DNA from: Rhodobacteraceae bacterium Alg238-R152
GTDB lineage: Bacteria; Pseudomonadota; Alphaproteobacteria; Rhodobacterales; Rhodobacteraceae
Reading direction: 5' to 3'
DNA: 64,000 nt
NCBI GenBank assembly: GCA_900537125.1
Contig: UNRJ01000007.1
Span: 62,001 to 126,000 of the forward strand
Both the position numbers and the translations under genes were made by a program. Numbering within the stretch: the first letter of the stretch is position 1; every line of letters starts with the position of its first letter. Under the pieces are notes generated by a model. The model made no database searches. It was not told the DNA's origin and saw only the letters and a program-made list of their open reading frames with translations. Below, in pieces: positions 1 through 9,043 of this stretch.

Positions 1-118
1 TGAGGCGACAGAAGACACCGGTGGAAGAAACACAGACATAGGCGCGTCCGTCATAAGCGGAATCGCGGGCCAGGAGGGCCGCATAAAGCGTGTCATGGGT
101 GGGTAAATCAAACATCAT
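1..118 (-). CDS. Ada-type DNA repair/regulatory protein, N-terminal fragment cut by the window edge
   Basis: Only the first 39 codons lie in the window and the rest runs off the left edge. The translation opens MMFDLPTHDTLYAALLARDS and contains the motif TGVFCR, which is typical of the Ada metal-binding domain. In that domain this cysteine is a zinc ligand and the acceptor for methyl groups from DNA methylphosphotriesters. Two adjacent ATG codons (118 and 115) could serve as start. The remainder could be an AraC-type regulator with or without methyltransferase, or an AlkA-type glycosylase, so the full architecture cannot be told. The family call rests on recognition of a short stretch. Confidence 0.6.
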   Translation of the reverse strand, partial: MMFDLPTHDTLYAALLARDSAYDGRAYVCVSSTGVFCRL

Positions 119-253
119 GACGTCACCCTAGCAGCGGCAGAACGGTGTGCAGCCGAAAATCGGGCGTGTATTTCAGAAAGCTGGTCAGGTTTGCGTGACT
201 GGCAGTTTACCTTGGGGCAGGCTTAAGGTCAGACAGCATGTGTGAGGGTAGTG

Positions 254-1003
254 ATGGCAGAGAATAGTTTGTATTCGAATCCGGCGTTGATTGCGGTCTA
301 TGACGCGTTAAATGCCGGGCGGGAAGACTATGATTTCTACTTGTCACAATTGCCCAATGTGCCGCAGAGAATTTTGGACGTTGGCTGTGGTACCGGCCGG
401 TTTGCGCTGGAGCTGGCAGCGCGGGGCCATGATGTCTGTGCAGTTGATCCGGCTCCAGGCATGGTGGCCTTTGCGCGGGAGAAACCCGGTGCCGAGTTGG
501 TCGAGTGGTACGTCGGGCGCTGTTGTGTGGTGCCCAAGTCGCGCCCGTTTGATTTTGTATTCATGACCGGCCACGCGTTTCAGTGCCTGTTGACCGATCA
601 GGATATCCTACGGCTCTATGCCGATGTGGTGGCACGGTTGGCACCTGACGGCGTGTTTTTTGCCGAGAGCCGCAATCCGGCGGTGAAAGCCTGGGAGCAG
701 TGGTGCCCAGAGAGTATGGGGCCTCCGGAGGACCTGCCGGTAGGGTGCAAGGTTCAGGTGCAACAGGAGGTGACGTCCGTGCACGGCGAACTCGTGCGCT
801 TTGTGGAGACCTATCGATTTGAGCCTGAGGGGGCAGCTGTGCGCTCTGAGAGTTGTTTGCGTTTTTGTACTAAAGAAAAGTTGGAGGCGTTGGCGCAACA
901 AGCTGGTCTGTACGTGGGGCATCTCAGCGGGGGCTGGGATGGACAGGCCTTCGATGCGGCCAGCAGCCCTGAGATCATTTTTGGTCTACAATTCCAAAAC
1001 TAA
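254..1003 (+). CDS. class I SAM-dependent methyltransferase
   Basis: A 249-residue protein with the glycine-rich SAM-binding motif I (ILDVGCGTGRFALELAARG, about residues 40-58), followed by the acidic end of strand beta2 (AVDPAPGM). This is a Methyltransf_25/11-like Rossmann fold. The substrate is unknown. The frame is open from a GTG at 242, but GAGGG sits about six bases before the ATG at 254, so 254 is chosen. It is a single gene ending in a bidirectional terminator that it shares with the convergent peptide permease operon. It faces away from the Ada fragment. Nothing in the sequence points to a particular small-molecule, protein or RNA substrate. Confidence 0.8.
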   Translation: MAENSLYSNPALIAVYDALNAGREDYDFYLSQLPNVPQRILDVGCGTGRFALELAARGHDVCAVDPAPGMVAFAREKPGAELVEWYVGRCCVVPKSRPFDFVFMTGHAFQCLLTDQDILRLYADVVARLAPDGVFFAESRNPAVKAWEQWCPESMGPPEDLPVGCKVQVQQEVTSVHGELVRFVETYRFEPEGAAVRSESCLRFCTKEKLEALAQQAGLYVGHLSGGWDGQAFDAASSPEIIFGLQFQN

Positions 1004-1004
1004 A

Positions 1005-1028
1005 AAGGCCGGGCAACTGCCCGGCCTT
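1005..1028. terminator. bidirectional intrinsic terminator
   Basis: An 11-bp stem, AAGGCCGGGCA paired with TGCCCGGCCTT, lies immediately after the methyltransferase stop. A-rich sequence precedes it and T-rich sequence follows it. It separates the rightward methyltransferase from the leftward permease gene. Confidence 0.85.
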
Positions 1029-1048
1029 CTGTATTTTGTGTGGCTGTC

Positions 1049-1960
1049 TTACCGGCCGCGAATGCGGGGGTCGAGCGCGTCGCGCAGGCCGTCGCCGAGG
1101 TAGTTCACCGACAGAACGGTCAGCGAGATGCCCAAACCGGGCCAGAACACGCGTTCTGGGTAATCTTGCAGATACTGCACCGCATCGTTCAGCAAACGGC
1201 CCCAGGTTGGGAAGTCTGGCGGGAAGCCAAGGCCCAGGAAGGACAGCGCCGATTCCGTGATGATCGCGTTGGCGATCCCCAAAGTGGCCGACACCATGAT
1301 GGGCGACAGCACGTTGGGCAGGATGTGACGGGTGATCATGTTCTTGTTGGAGGTGCCGATAGAGCGGGCAGCCAGAACAAATTCACGTTCTTTCAGCGCC
1401 AGCACATCGCCACGCACGATCCGTGCGGTGGGCATCCAGGACGTGATGCCAATGGCAACCACAATCAGGATGAAGATACCACGCTCTGGACCAACCGCTG
1501 AGGACAGCGGTTCGCGGAAGAGCATCATCATCACCAACAAAAGTGGCAGGATTGGCAGCGCCAGGAACAGATCCGTCAGGCGCATCAGCGGACCGTCCAA
1601 CTTCTTAAAGAAGCCCGCAACGATGCCGACAAAACTGCCGAGGCTCAAGGCCAACAACATGGCGGTGAGGCCCACCGCGATGGAGGTCTGCCCCCCAGCC
1701 ATCATTCTCGCAAGGAGGTCACGGCCCAATTGGTCGGTGCCAAAGGGGTGTGCCAAGCTTGGACCTTGGTTGCGCGATCGGATGTCGATGTAGGTCGCGT
1801 CGTAAGGCCAGAGCAATGGGCCGAGAAAGACCCCGAACACAATGATCAGGAAGACGATGCCACCCAGCATGGCGCCTTTGTGCGCCTTGAACTGGTGCCA
1901 AACATCGTACCACTGGCTGTGCGGTGGGGTGGTTGGCTCGGTGTTGGTGGTATCAGTCAT
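1049..1960 (-). CDS. peptide/nickel-type ABC transporter permease (DppC/OppC family)
   Basis: A 303-residue inner-membrane permease. An N-terminal cytoplasmic tail leads into a first membrane segment (MLGGIVFLIIVFGVFLGPLLW begins it), then the characteristic HPFGTDQLGRD motif of the DppC/OppC family. The EAA loop (about AARSIGTSNKNMITRHILPN) contacts the ATPase. The open frame extends upstream to 1978, but GAGGA sits six bases before the ATG at 1960, so that start is preferred. The gene then overlaps the end of the upstream permease by 8 nt, which implies translational coupling. It works with the second permease, the binding protein at 3070 and the fused ATPase at 5072. The substrate is probably di- or oligopeptides, but this is inferred from family only. 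Confidence 0.9.
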   Translation of the reverse strand: MTDTTNTEPTTPPHSQWYDVWHQFKAHKGAMLGGIVFLIIVFGVFLGPLLWPYDATYIDIRSRNQGPSLAHPFGTDQLGRDLLARMMAGGQTSIAVGLTAMLLALSLGSFVGIVAGFFKKLDGPLMRLTDLFLALPILPLLLVMMMLFREPLSSAVGPERGIFILIVVAIGITSWMPTARIVRGDVLALKEREFVLAARSIGTSNKNMITRHILPNVLSPIMVSATLGIANAIITESALSFLGLGFPPDFPTWGRLLNDAVQYLQDYPERVFWPGLGISLTVLSVNYLGDGLRDALDPRIRGR

Positions 1961-2960
1961 AGCGGATCCTCGGATCAAGAATGCCGTAGAGCACGTCTGC
2001 GATCAGGTTGAAGAAGACGATCAGGAAGGCGAACATAAAGGTCAGCGTCTGCACGGTGGGCAAATCGTTGGCCTGAATGGCGCCAATCAGCTGTGCGCCG
2101 ATGCCGTTCACGGAGAACACCTGCTCGGTGATGATGGCGCCGCCGAAGATGGCTGGAAGACCCAGCGCAATCACGGTCACAACCGGGATCATCGAGTTGC
2201 GCAACACGTGCACCAATACCACAACCTTTTCGCTCAGACCTTTGGCACGCGCGGTGCGCACGTAGTCCTGATTGAGGTTGTCCAGCATTGAGGCGCGCAT
2301 GTAGCGGCTGATCTGGGCGGTGGTTTGCAAGGCAAGCACCATCACCGGCATGATCATCTGACGCAGCTGATAGACAAAGCTGTCCCAATCAACCACCTCA
2401 TGTGTTGTATCATAGATGAACGGGAACCAGCCCAAGTTCACCGAGAACAACACGATCACCAACGGGCCGGTGAAGAACGGCGGAATAGAGTAGCCGATCA
2501 TGGTGATGAACGTACCCGCCTGATCAAACATCGAGTATTGCTTATAGGCAGAGTAGATGCCGATCGGCAGAGCGATCATGATACCGACGATGTAGGACAA
2601 GCCCACAACCCAAAGGGTCTGTGGCAGGCGTTCGACAACCACGTCCATCACTGGGCCACGGTGCTGCCAGCTGATGATGCGCAGTTTGCCTTCGGCAAAA
2701 GTGGTGCCAAACATGTGGTCAAACAGGATCTGGGGTTCCACCCAGAAGAACTGGACCAGCCATTTATAAAAACGGATATAGCCAGGTTCGCCAAGGCCAA
2801 GGGCCAAGCGCATTTTTTCTTTGACCTCTGGCGGAACGGTCAGGGGGACTTGAGCCATCGGGTCGCCGGGCGCAAGCTCGAGCAGGAGGAAGATGACAAG
2901 TGAGATAAAGAGCAACGTCGGGACCGCAAGGATCAGACGGCGTATGGTGAAGGTCAGCAT
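1953..2960 (-). CDS. peptide-type ABC transporter permease (DppB/OppB family)
   Basis: A 335-residue membrane protein starting MLTFTIRRLILAVPTLLFIS, the usual DppB/OppB opening. It is followed by the PGDP motif and several hydrophobic segments. The EAA-type loop RTARAKGLSEKVVVLVHVLRN interacts with the ATPase. It ends in the usual YGILDPRIRYD. It lies between the binding-protein gene upstream (109-bp gap holding two strong stem-loops) and the DppC-like gene, which it overlaps by 8 nt. The protein forms the heterodimeric channel with the DppC-like subunit. Confidence 0.9.
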   Translation of the reverse strand: MLTFTIRRLILAVPTLLFISLVIFLLLELAPGDPMAQVPLTVPPEVKEKMRLALGLGEPGYIRFYKWLVQFFWVEPQILFDHMFGTTFAEGKLRIISWQHRGPVMDVVVERLPQTLWVVGLSYIVGIMIALPIGIYSAYKQYSMFDQAGTFITMIGYSIPPFFTGPLVIVLFSVNLGWFPFIYDTTHEVVDWDSFVYQLRQMIMPVMVLALQTTAQISRYMRASMLDNLNQDYVRTARAKGLSEKVVVLVHVLRNSMIPVVTVIALGLPAIFGGAIITEQVFSVNGIGAQLIGAIQANDLPTVQTLTFMFAFLIVFFNLIADVLYGILDPRIRYD

Positions 2961-2993
2961 GGAAGCGCCTTTGTGCGTCGTTTTTGTTGTTTA

Positions 2994-3023
2994 GCCCCGC
3001 ACAGTGACCTTACTGTGCGGGGC
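2994..3023. promoter_or_regulatory. strong intercistronic stem-loop (second of a pair)
   Basis: A perfect 12-bp stem (GCCCCGCACAGT against ACTGTGCGGGGC) with a 6-nt loop, located between the binding-protein gene and the dppB-like gene. In the leftward transcript no U-run follows it. It is therefore better read as an mRNA 3'-end stabiliser or partial attenuator than as a full terminator. Confidence 0.7.
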
Positions 3024-3034
3024 CTAATAGAGTT

Positions 3035-3058
3035 GGGGCGAGCCCGAAAGCTCGCCCC
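3035..3058. promoter_or_regulatory. strong intercistronic stem-loop (first of a pair)
   Basis: A 9-bp stem (GGGGCGAGC against GCTCGCCCC) with a 6-nt loop begins 11 bp after the stop of the binding-protein gene. Together with the stem-loop at 2994-3023 it probably lets the binding protein be made in excess over the permeases, as in other ABC operons. Confidence 0.7.
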
Positions 3059-3069
3059 ATTTCGGTGAA

Positions 3070-4770
3070 TTACTTCACACGATGCCAGTCTGCAACATTC
3101 CACAGCTCGGAGTCCCAAACGTTCAGGACGACGCCGCCCAGAGAGTTTGCGTGTGCCGAGACGCGGCCACGGTGCACGAGAGGCACGATGGTGTAGCTGT
3201 CTTTGGTCAGCATGTTGTTCATCTTGATCGCGATTTCGCCGCGCTTCTCGATGTCACCGGTGCGAGCCAGTTCGTCGATCAGAGCGTCATATGCTGGATC
3301 ACAGAAACGGTTGATGTTTTCACCCTGCCACTGGCTGTCCGGCTTCGGCTCACCACCACAGCGATATGCTGCGAGGTACTGCTGAGGGTCGGTGCCGTTG
3401 AAGGTGTTGGCATACATTTCCACGTCTGCGTAGAACTTCTGGAAGGTGTCAGGGGAACCTGGGTCACCACCGAAGAATACAGATGCGGACAGGTTGCGCA
3501 GTTCGGTTTCAACACCAATCTCGCTCCACCACTGTTTGATCAGGGCTTGGAAGTCCTGACGTACGGCGTTTGTGGAGGTCTGGTACAGGATGGACAGCTT
3601 CACGCCGTCTTTGGCGCGGATGCCGTCGCCACCTTTAACCCAACCAGCTTCGTCCAGCAGTGCGTTGGCGCCAGCGATGTCCTGCGTTGCGCAGTAGTCA
3701 TTTTTGGCGGCATAGTTGTCTGGCGAAGGCACGAGGTCACAGGTCACTTTACCTGCTTTGCCGTAGCCAATTTCCACCAGCAGCTCGCGGTCGATTGCCA
3801 TGGACAGTGCTTTACGCACGTTCATGTCGGACAGGAACGGGTGTGGGTGTGCAACAGTTGCGCGCTCGCCTTCCGGAAGATCGGAGGACGGGTTGGTCAT
3901 GTTCATTTCCAGACGCTCTACCAATGGACCGAAGCCTGCGATGGCTTTGCCTTTGCCGCCTTCTTCCATCTTGGCAATCACATCAGGTGCCAGCTGGAGG
4001 TTCCATGCGTAGTCAAATTCGCCAGTTTCCAGAACCGCACGACCAGCACCGGTTGCGTCGCCGCCCCCTTTGAAAGTCACAGTTGCGAACGCGGGCTTAG
4101 ACGCGTCACGGTAGTTAGGGTTGGCTTCGTACTGGATCACGTCGTTGGTTTTGAAGTTTGTCACAACAAACGGGCCGGTGCCGATTGGGCCAAAGTTCTC
4201 AGCAGTACACTCAGGCGCTTTGGCACCGGTGCAGTTTTCGAACTGAGCTTTCTGGATGATCGGGGACTGACCACCAACAAATGGGCCGTATGGGTTCGGC
4301 TTTGGCTGGTTGAAAGTTACTTTGACGGTTTTGTCGTCAAGCGCTTCGATGTTTTCAACACCGTCAAAGAAAGCTGCCTGAGCACAGCCACCTTCGGGGT
4401 GCATGCAGTATTCGCCGGTGAAGACAACGTCAGCGGAAGTCACTGCGGAGCCATCAGACCACACCATGCCGTCAGCGATGGTCCAGGTGATGCTGGTCAA
4501 GTCTTCGGAAACACCGCCGTTTGAAACGGTTGGGATTTCTGCTGCCAGGAACGGAACCATTTTGCCGGTTTCGTCGTAACGTGCCAGCGGCTCCAGGGTG
4601 AGGGAGGCGGATTCAACGTCCTTGGTACCGGAAGACAGGTACGGGTTCAGGATGGATGGCGCCTGCCAATAAATGATGTTTACGTGGCCGTCCGAACCGC
4701 GCTCTGCCATGGCCGCTGGGGCCATCACAAACGCTGCTGCGGCGCCAAGCATCAAAGTTTTTGCTTTCAT
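3070..4770 (-). CDS. periplasmic peptide-type ABC substrate-binding protein (SBP family 5)
   Basis: A 566-residue protein with a clear Sec signal peptide (MKAKTLMLGAAAAFVMAPAA, cleavage after AMA). It then shows the family-5 binding-protein pattern: NPYLSSGTKD near the N terminus, LTSITWTIADGMVWSDG as the lid segment, and VRKALSMAIDRELL in the middle. The length is usual for DppA/OppA proteins (about 530-570). GGAGTGAG precedes the ATG at 4770. It is the first gene of the leftward operon and captures the ligand for the permeases at 1049-2960 and the ATPase at 5072. Several cysteines in the mature region could form disulfides. Peptide specificity is inferred from family and from the neighbouring M20 hydrolase. 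Confidence 0.9.
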   Translation of the reverse strand: MKAKTLMLGAAAAFVMAPAAMAERGSDGHVNIIYWQAPSILNPYLSSGTKDVESASLTLEPLARYDETGKMVPFLAAEIPTVSNGGVSEDLTSITWTIADGMVWSDGSAVTSADVVFTGEYCMHPEGGCAQAAFFDGVENIEALDDKTVKVTFNQPKPNPYGPFVGGQSPIIQKAQFENCTGAKAPECTAENFGPIGTGPFVVTNFKTNDVIQYEANPNYRDASKPAFATVTFKGGGDATGAGRAVLETGEFDYAWNLQLAPDVIAKMEEGGKGKAIAGFGPLVERLEMNMTNPSSDLPEGERATVAHPHPFLSDMNVRKALSMAIDRELLVEIGYGKAGKVTCDLVPSPDNYAAKNDYCATQDIAGANALLDEAGWVKGGDGIRAKDGVKLSILYQTSTNAVRQDFQALIKQWWSEIGVETELRNLSASVFFGGDPGSPDTFQKFYADVEMYANTFNGTDPQQYLAAYRCGGEPKPDSQWQGENINRFCDPAYDALIDELARTGDIEKRGEIAIKMNNMLTKDSYTIVPLVHRGRVSAHANSLGGVVLNVWDSELWNVADWHRVK

Positions 4771-5071
4771 GTCTCACTCCATGTTGGTGCACGCTGGTCG
4801 CGTGCCGTTCAGGCAGATTGATTCCGCCCGGTTTTTGCTTGTCAGGAAAGGACACAGATGTCGCCATCTACGGTTCCACATGGTGGAAAAGTCGTACACC
4901 CCTCCGACTGCAGGCATCACAGACCAGTGGGGGTGAAATTGCAAGAGGCCAAATTGAATAAATGTTCATTCAGGGCCGGAATCTGGCCCTACATTGTTTG
5001 ACCATTGCATTTATGGGCGGTAGCGTCTGGGCGAGGGACCAAAAATAACAATACTCAGGGGAGCCACCTTC
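4771..5071. promoter_or_regulatory. divergent promoter region of the split peptide transporter locus
   Basis: This 301-bp region separates the leftward binding-protein/permease operon from the rightward ATPase/deacylase operon and contains no credible gene. It must carry promoters for both. An inverted repeat at 4972-4990 (AGGGCC, 7-nt spacer, GGCCCT) next to AT-rich sequence is a candidate operator or the 5' leader of one transcript. No -35/-10 pair could be assigned with confidence. Confidence 0.5.
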
Positions 5072-6892
5072 ATGTTGGACAACGCCATTGCGTCAATCGA
5101 GAATCTGCGAGTCGAGTTCCAGACAAAGGACGGCCCCGTGGTGGGCGTGGAGGATGTGTCCTTCAAGGTGAATCCTGGCGAAACCGTTTGTATCGTTGGA
5201 GAATCCGGGTCCGGGAAATCTGTTTCCTCGCTGTCTCTGATGCGTCTTGTTGAGTTTGGTGGTGGGGAAATATCAGGCGGACGTTTGCTGTTTGACCGCA
5301 AAGACAATGACGATGTCGACCTGTCCAAGGCTGACCAAGATCTGATGCGCACGATTCGCGGCAATGAAATTGGCATGATCTTCCAAGAACCGATGACCGC
5401 GTTGAACCCGGTGTTCACAGTGGGGCGCCAGCTGACCGAAGGGCTGCGGTTGCATAAAAATCTGTCCAAATCGGATGCGGAAGCCCGGGCAATTGAACTG
5501 TTGCGCGAAGTGCGTATCCCGGAACCGGAGCGTCGCCTTAAGCAATATCCACACGAGTTGTCCGGCGGTATGCGTCAGCGTGTGGTGATTGCCATGGCGA
5601 TGGCCTGTGAGCCACGTCTGTTGATTGCGGACGAGCCAACAACGGCGTTGGACGTGACCATTCAAGCCGAGATTCTAGCGCTGATGGACCGTTTGAAACG
5701 TGAAACTGGCACCGCGGTGATGTTCATCACCCACGACATGGCGGTTGTGGCGCAGATGGCGGACCGCGTTGTGGTGATGTTCCGCGGTAACAAGGTGGAG
5801 GAGGGCACCGTCGAAGAAATCTTCGAAAATCCCACACATGATTATACCAAGGCACTTCTGGCTGCTGTGCCGAAGTTGGGTGAGATGACAGGCACCGATG
5901 TGCCCAGCCCGATGAAGCTGTTTGGCGACAATACACACAGCACCGACCCGATTCCCGGCACCAATGAGCCAATCCTTGAGGTGAAGAACCTTGTGACTCG
6001 CTTCCCTGTGAAGGGGGGCTTGATGCGTCGTACCGTGGCCAATGTGCATGCGGTAGAGGACTTGTCGTTTACGGTGAACAAAGGGCAGACCTTGTCTCTG
6101 GTGGGGGAATCTGGCTGTGGGAAGTCGACGGCGGGCCGCTCTTTGCTGCGCTTGGTGGAGCCGACATCCGGTGAAGTGAGCTTTGACGGTCAGGACATCA
6201 TTTCTTTGAACCCAAAAGAGATGCACACGGCGCGCCAAGAGATGCAAATGATCTTCCAGGACCCATTTGCCTCTCTGAACCCGCAGATGATGCTGCAGGA
6301 TCAAGTGTCTGAGCCAATGCGCAACTACGGCACGCACTCCGGTAAAGAGCTGCAAAAACGTGTCGAGATGCTGTTTGATCGTGTCGAGTTGCCGCGCAGC
6401 TTTATGCGCCGTTATCCGCACGAAATGTCCGGTGGTCAGCGTCAGCGGATTGCGATTGCCCGAGCGCTTGCCTTGAACCCGAAGCTGATTGTCTCAGATG
6501 AAGCTGTGTCTGCGCTTGACGTGTCGGTACAGGCGCAGGTTTTGAACCTGATGATGGAGTTGCAGGCTGAGCTGGGCATTTCTTACGTCTTTATCAGCCA
6601 CGATATGGCGGTTGTGGAACGTGTGAGCCACCATGTGGGTGTTATGTATTTAGGTCGGATTGTGGAACTTGGCCCGCGTCGCGCGGTGTTTGAGAATCCT
6701 CAGCACCCCTACACACAATCTTTGATGAAGGCGGTTCCAATTGCTGACCCACGTCAGCGTAAATCGGAGAAAGACCTGAACTTTAAGCCAATCCCGTCGC
6801 CAATCCACCCAGAAGGATATGAGGCCGCGCCGTCGGAGTACAAAGAGGTAGGTCCGGGCCACAAGGTTCTGATCACCGACAGCGGGTATTAA
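5072..6892 (+). CDS. fused peptide ABC transporter ATPase (DppD-DppF type, two nucleotide-binding domains)
   Basis: A 606-residue cytoplasmic protein carrying two complete ATPase modules. The first has Walker A GESGSGKS near residues 43-50, signature LSGGMRQR near 163 and Walker B LLIADEPTTALD. The second has Walker A GESGCGKS near 344-351, signature MSGGQRQR near 452 and Walker B LIVSDEAVSALD. Where most second modules have DEP, this one has DEA; the catalytic glutamate is kept. Each module is followed by an oligopeptide-type C-terminal extension. It powers import through the permeases at 1049-2960, although it is transcribed in the opposite direction to them. Five bases separate it from the M20 deacylase gene, so the two are cotranscribed. 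Confidence 0.93.
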   Translation: MLDNAIASIENLRVEFQTKDGPVVGVEDVSFKVNPGETVCIVGESGSGKSVSSLSLMRLVEFGGGEISGGRLLFDRKDNDDVDLSKADQDLMRTIRGNEIGMIFQEPMTALNPVFTVGRQLTEGLRLHKNLSKSDAEARAIELLREVRIPEPERRLKQYPHELSGGMRQRVVIAMAMACEPRLLIADEPTTALDVTIQAEILALMDRLKRETGTAVMFITHDMAVVAQMADRVVVMFRGNKVEEGTVEEIFENPTHDYTKALLAAVPKLGEMTGTDVPSPMKLFGDNTHSTDPIPGTNEPILEVKNLVTRFPVKGGLMRRTVANVHAVEDLSFTVNKGQTLSLVGESGCGKSTAGRSLLRLVEPTSGEVSFDGQDIISLNPKEMHTARQEMQMIFQDPFASLNPQMMLQDQVSEPMRNYGTHSGKELQKRVEMLFDRVELPRSFMRRYPHEMSGGQRQRIAIARALALNPKLIVSDEAVSALDVSVQAQVLNLMMELQAELGISYVFISHDMAVVERVSHHVGVMYLGRIVELGPRRAVFENPQHPYTQSLMKAVPIADPRQRKSEKDLNFKPIPSPIHPEGYEAAPSEYKEVGPGHKVLITDSGY

Positions 6893-6896
6893 GCGC

Positions 6897-8060
6897 ATGG
6901 CGGAGCGCCTGAGCCCGCGGGCCATTTTGGATAAGCTGGTGTCGTTTCCAACCGTGAGTCACGACACCAACCTGCCACTGATCACATGGGTTCAGGATTA
7001 CCTGAGCAGCCACGGCATTGAGGCACACCAGCATCCGCATGAGACCGACCCGGCGAAAGCTGGGCTGTTTGCCCATGTTGGGCCAAAGGTTGAGGGGGCT
7101 ATTGTGTTCTCCGGCCATACAGATGTGGTGCCGGTGGAAGGACAGCCTTGGTCGACCGACCCATTTGAGGTTGTGGAGAAAGACGGCAAACTGTTTGGGC
7201 GCGGCACCTGTGACATGAAAGGCTTTGACGCGTTGGCGATATGGGCCGTCGTGGAGGGGCATTATAGCGGTCTGAAACAGCCTTTGCAGTTGGCGCTATC
7301 GTACGATGAGGAAATTGGCTGCACCGGTGCTGCACCGCTCATAGAGAGCATCAGTAAACACTTCCCCAAGGGGTCTGCCGTGATTGTTGGCGAGCCGTCA
7401 ATGATGGGCGCGGTGACTGGCCACAAAGGCGGGCAGGGCTTTAACGTACATGTGCGCGGCTTTGAGGTGCACAGTTCGCTGATGCACACTGGCGTGAATG
7501 CAATCATGTATGGCGCCAAGCTGATTGAGTGGGCCAATCAAATGAACGTCGAGAACCGTGCCAAGATCCCCGGCGCGGTGGCTGCCACATTTGAGCCGCC
7601 CTGGACAACGGTGCATGTTGGTGTGATCGAAGGTGGCACTGCCCATAACATCACCGCGCTGGACTGTCGCTTTGGCCTCGATTTCCGGATTGTGCCAGAC
7701 GAGAGCCGAGATGACTGGATTGCGCGATTCAAAGCTAAGGTTGCCGAGGTTGAAGCGGAGATGCAGGCGGTCGTGCCTGAAAGCCATATTGCGTTGACTG
7801 AAAAGTTCTTTGTGCCGGGGTTGATGCCGGAAGACGCAGGCGCGGCAGAAGCACTTGTGCGTCAGTTGACGGGTGATAATGCCCCTCGCGTGGTTAGTTA
7901 TGGTACAGAAGGCGGTCACTTCCAAGAGGCAGGCTTTTCCACCGTAATTTGCGGACCAGGTGATATTGCTCAGGCGCACCAGCCGGATGAGTTCCTTAGT
8001 GTCGCACAATTTGAAGCGGGACACGGCTTTATGGATAAGCTTATCAAGACCTGTTCCTGA
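6897..8060 (+). CDS. argE: M20-family acetylornithine deacetylase (ArgE-like)
   Basis: A 387-residue di-zinc hydrolase. SGHTDVVPV supplies His74 and Asp76, GRGTCDMKG supplies the bridging Asp107, and DEEIGC gives the catalytic and ligand glutamates. The dimerisation domain follows (about residues 180-290), then a C-terminal GTEGGHFQEAG/ICGPGD block typical of ArgE. In arginine synthesis the enzyme removes acetate from N-acetylornithine. Its position directly behind the peptide transporter ATPase suggests it could instead act on imported N-acylated amino acids or short peptides. Family membership is firm; the in vivo substrate is inferred. It ends in a stem-loop at 8136-8173. Confidence 0.85.
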   Translation: MAERLSPRAILDKLVSFPTVSHDTNLPLITWVQDYLSSHGIEAHQHPHETDPAKAGLFAHVGPKVEGAIVFSGHTDVVPVEGQPWSTDPFEVVEKDGKLFGRGTCDMKGFDALAIWAVVEGHYSGLKQPLQLALSYDEEIGCTGAAPLIESISKHFPKGSAVIVGEPSMMGAVTGHKGGQGFNVHVRGFEVHSSLMHTGVNAIMYGAKLIEWANQMNVENRAKIPGAVAATFEPPWTTVHVGVIEGGTAHNITALDCRFGLDFRIVPDESRDDWIARFKAKVAEVEAEMQAVVPESHIALTEKFFVPGLMPEDAGAAEALVRQLTGDNAPRVVSYGTEGGHFQEAGFSTVICGPGDIAQAHQPDEFLSVAQFEAGHGFMDKLIKTCS

Positions 8061-8135
8061 GACCGTTCCGAGAGGGATGCGAACTTTATCGAAATGAACG
8101 GTTAATGCCGGTCAAATTTTAACCATGGCTTAAGA

Positions 8136-8173
8136 AACCCGCCATTTACCCCCTTCGGAGGGCTTGGCGGGTT
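8136..8173. terminator. stem-loop downstream of argE
   Basis: A 9-bp outer stem (AACCCGCCA with TGGCGGGTT) encloses a small inner CCCT-TCGG-AGGG hairpin. No strong T-run follows, so it may be a Rho-assisted or partial terminator between the deacylase gene and bpt. Confidence 0.55.
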
Positions 8174-8220
8174 AATAACCTGTTGATAAGTTCGAAGGCG
8201 ATCTCAGGTGTTGGAGCGTC

Positions 8221-9042
8221 ATGCGTCATAGTCTTCCGATAGTACCACAGTTTTATGTGACCGCGCCGCAGCCGTGCCCCTATTTGGAAGGGCGCATGGA
8301 ACGTAAGCTCTTTACAGCGCTGCAAGGCGATAATGCGACGGCTTTGAATGACTCACTGTCGCAGCAAGGTTTTCGGCGCTCCCAGAATGTACTTTATCGG
8401 CCGTCTTGCACTGATTGTAGTGCCTGCATGTCGGCTCGGATTGATGTGTCAAAATTTACCGCAACCAAGAGCCAACGCCGGGCCGCACGGCGCAATGCGT
8501 ACCTGCAGCGAAGAGCGACGTCACCTTGGGCCACGGAAGAGCAGTTTGATCTGTTCCGTCGCTATCTCGATAGCCGCCATGCAGACGGCGGTATGGCAGA
8601 TATGGATGTGTTTGAGTTTGCTGCGATGATTGAAGAAACCCCGATCCGTAGCCGGGTGGTGGAATATTGTGATCAAGACAGCGGTCAGCTGACCGGCGTG
8701 TGCCTGACAGATGTGCTCGAAGATGGTGTGAGCATGGTCTACTCGTTTTATGATCCGGAGATGAGCCGCACGTCACTGGGCACGTTCTTGATCCTAGATC
8801 ACATTGAGATCGCGCGTGAAGCAGGCCTGCCGTACGTGTATCTTGGTTATTGGGTGCCGGGTAGTCAGAAGATGGGTTATAAGGCGAAATTCTCGGGCTT
8901 AGAGGTGTTTGTCGGCGGGCGTTGGCTGGCGATGACCGATCCAGAGGCGTTCTCGGAAAACCATCATCCGCTGTCGTCCCCGCCAATTGCAGAACAGGTA
9001 GCGAATATCGCGTTGCCGGAGGTACGTGGGCGGAAGGTGTGA
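8221..9042 (+). CDS. bpt: aspartate/glutamate leucyltransferase (N-end rule)
   Basis: A 273-residue protein of the Bpt/ATE family. It opens with [21 protein letters not shown] and carries the conserved [12 protein letters not shown] segment and [18 protein letters not shown] near the C terminus. Bpt attaches leucine from leucyl-tRNA to proteins that begin with aspartate or glutamate, marking them for ClpS/ClpAP degradation. The length matches the bacterial family, which is often misannotated as arginyltransferase. A VOC-family gene starts two bases after its stop, so they are probably cotranscribed. Confidence 0.93.
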   Translation: MRHSLPIVPQFYVTAPQPCPYLEGRMERKLFTALQGDNATALNDSLSQQGFRRSQNVLYRPSCTDCSACMSARIDVSKFTATKSQRRAARRNAYLQRRATSPWATEEQFDLFRRYLDSRHADGGMADMDVFEFAAMIEETPIRSRVVEYCDQDSGQLTGVCLTDVLEDGVSMVYSFYDPEMSRTSLGTFLILDHIEIAREAGLPYVYLGYWVPGSQKMGYKAKFSGLEVFVGGRWLAMTDPEAFSENHHPLSSPPIAEQVANIALPEVRGRKV

Positions 9043-9043
9043 G

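Noticed and set aside
3082-4524. 480-codon rightward frame opposite the peptide-binding protein gene
   Set aside because: It is fully antisense to a gene with a signal peptide and family motifs, and its own translation has no recognisable domain; it is a shadow of high-GC codon use.
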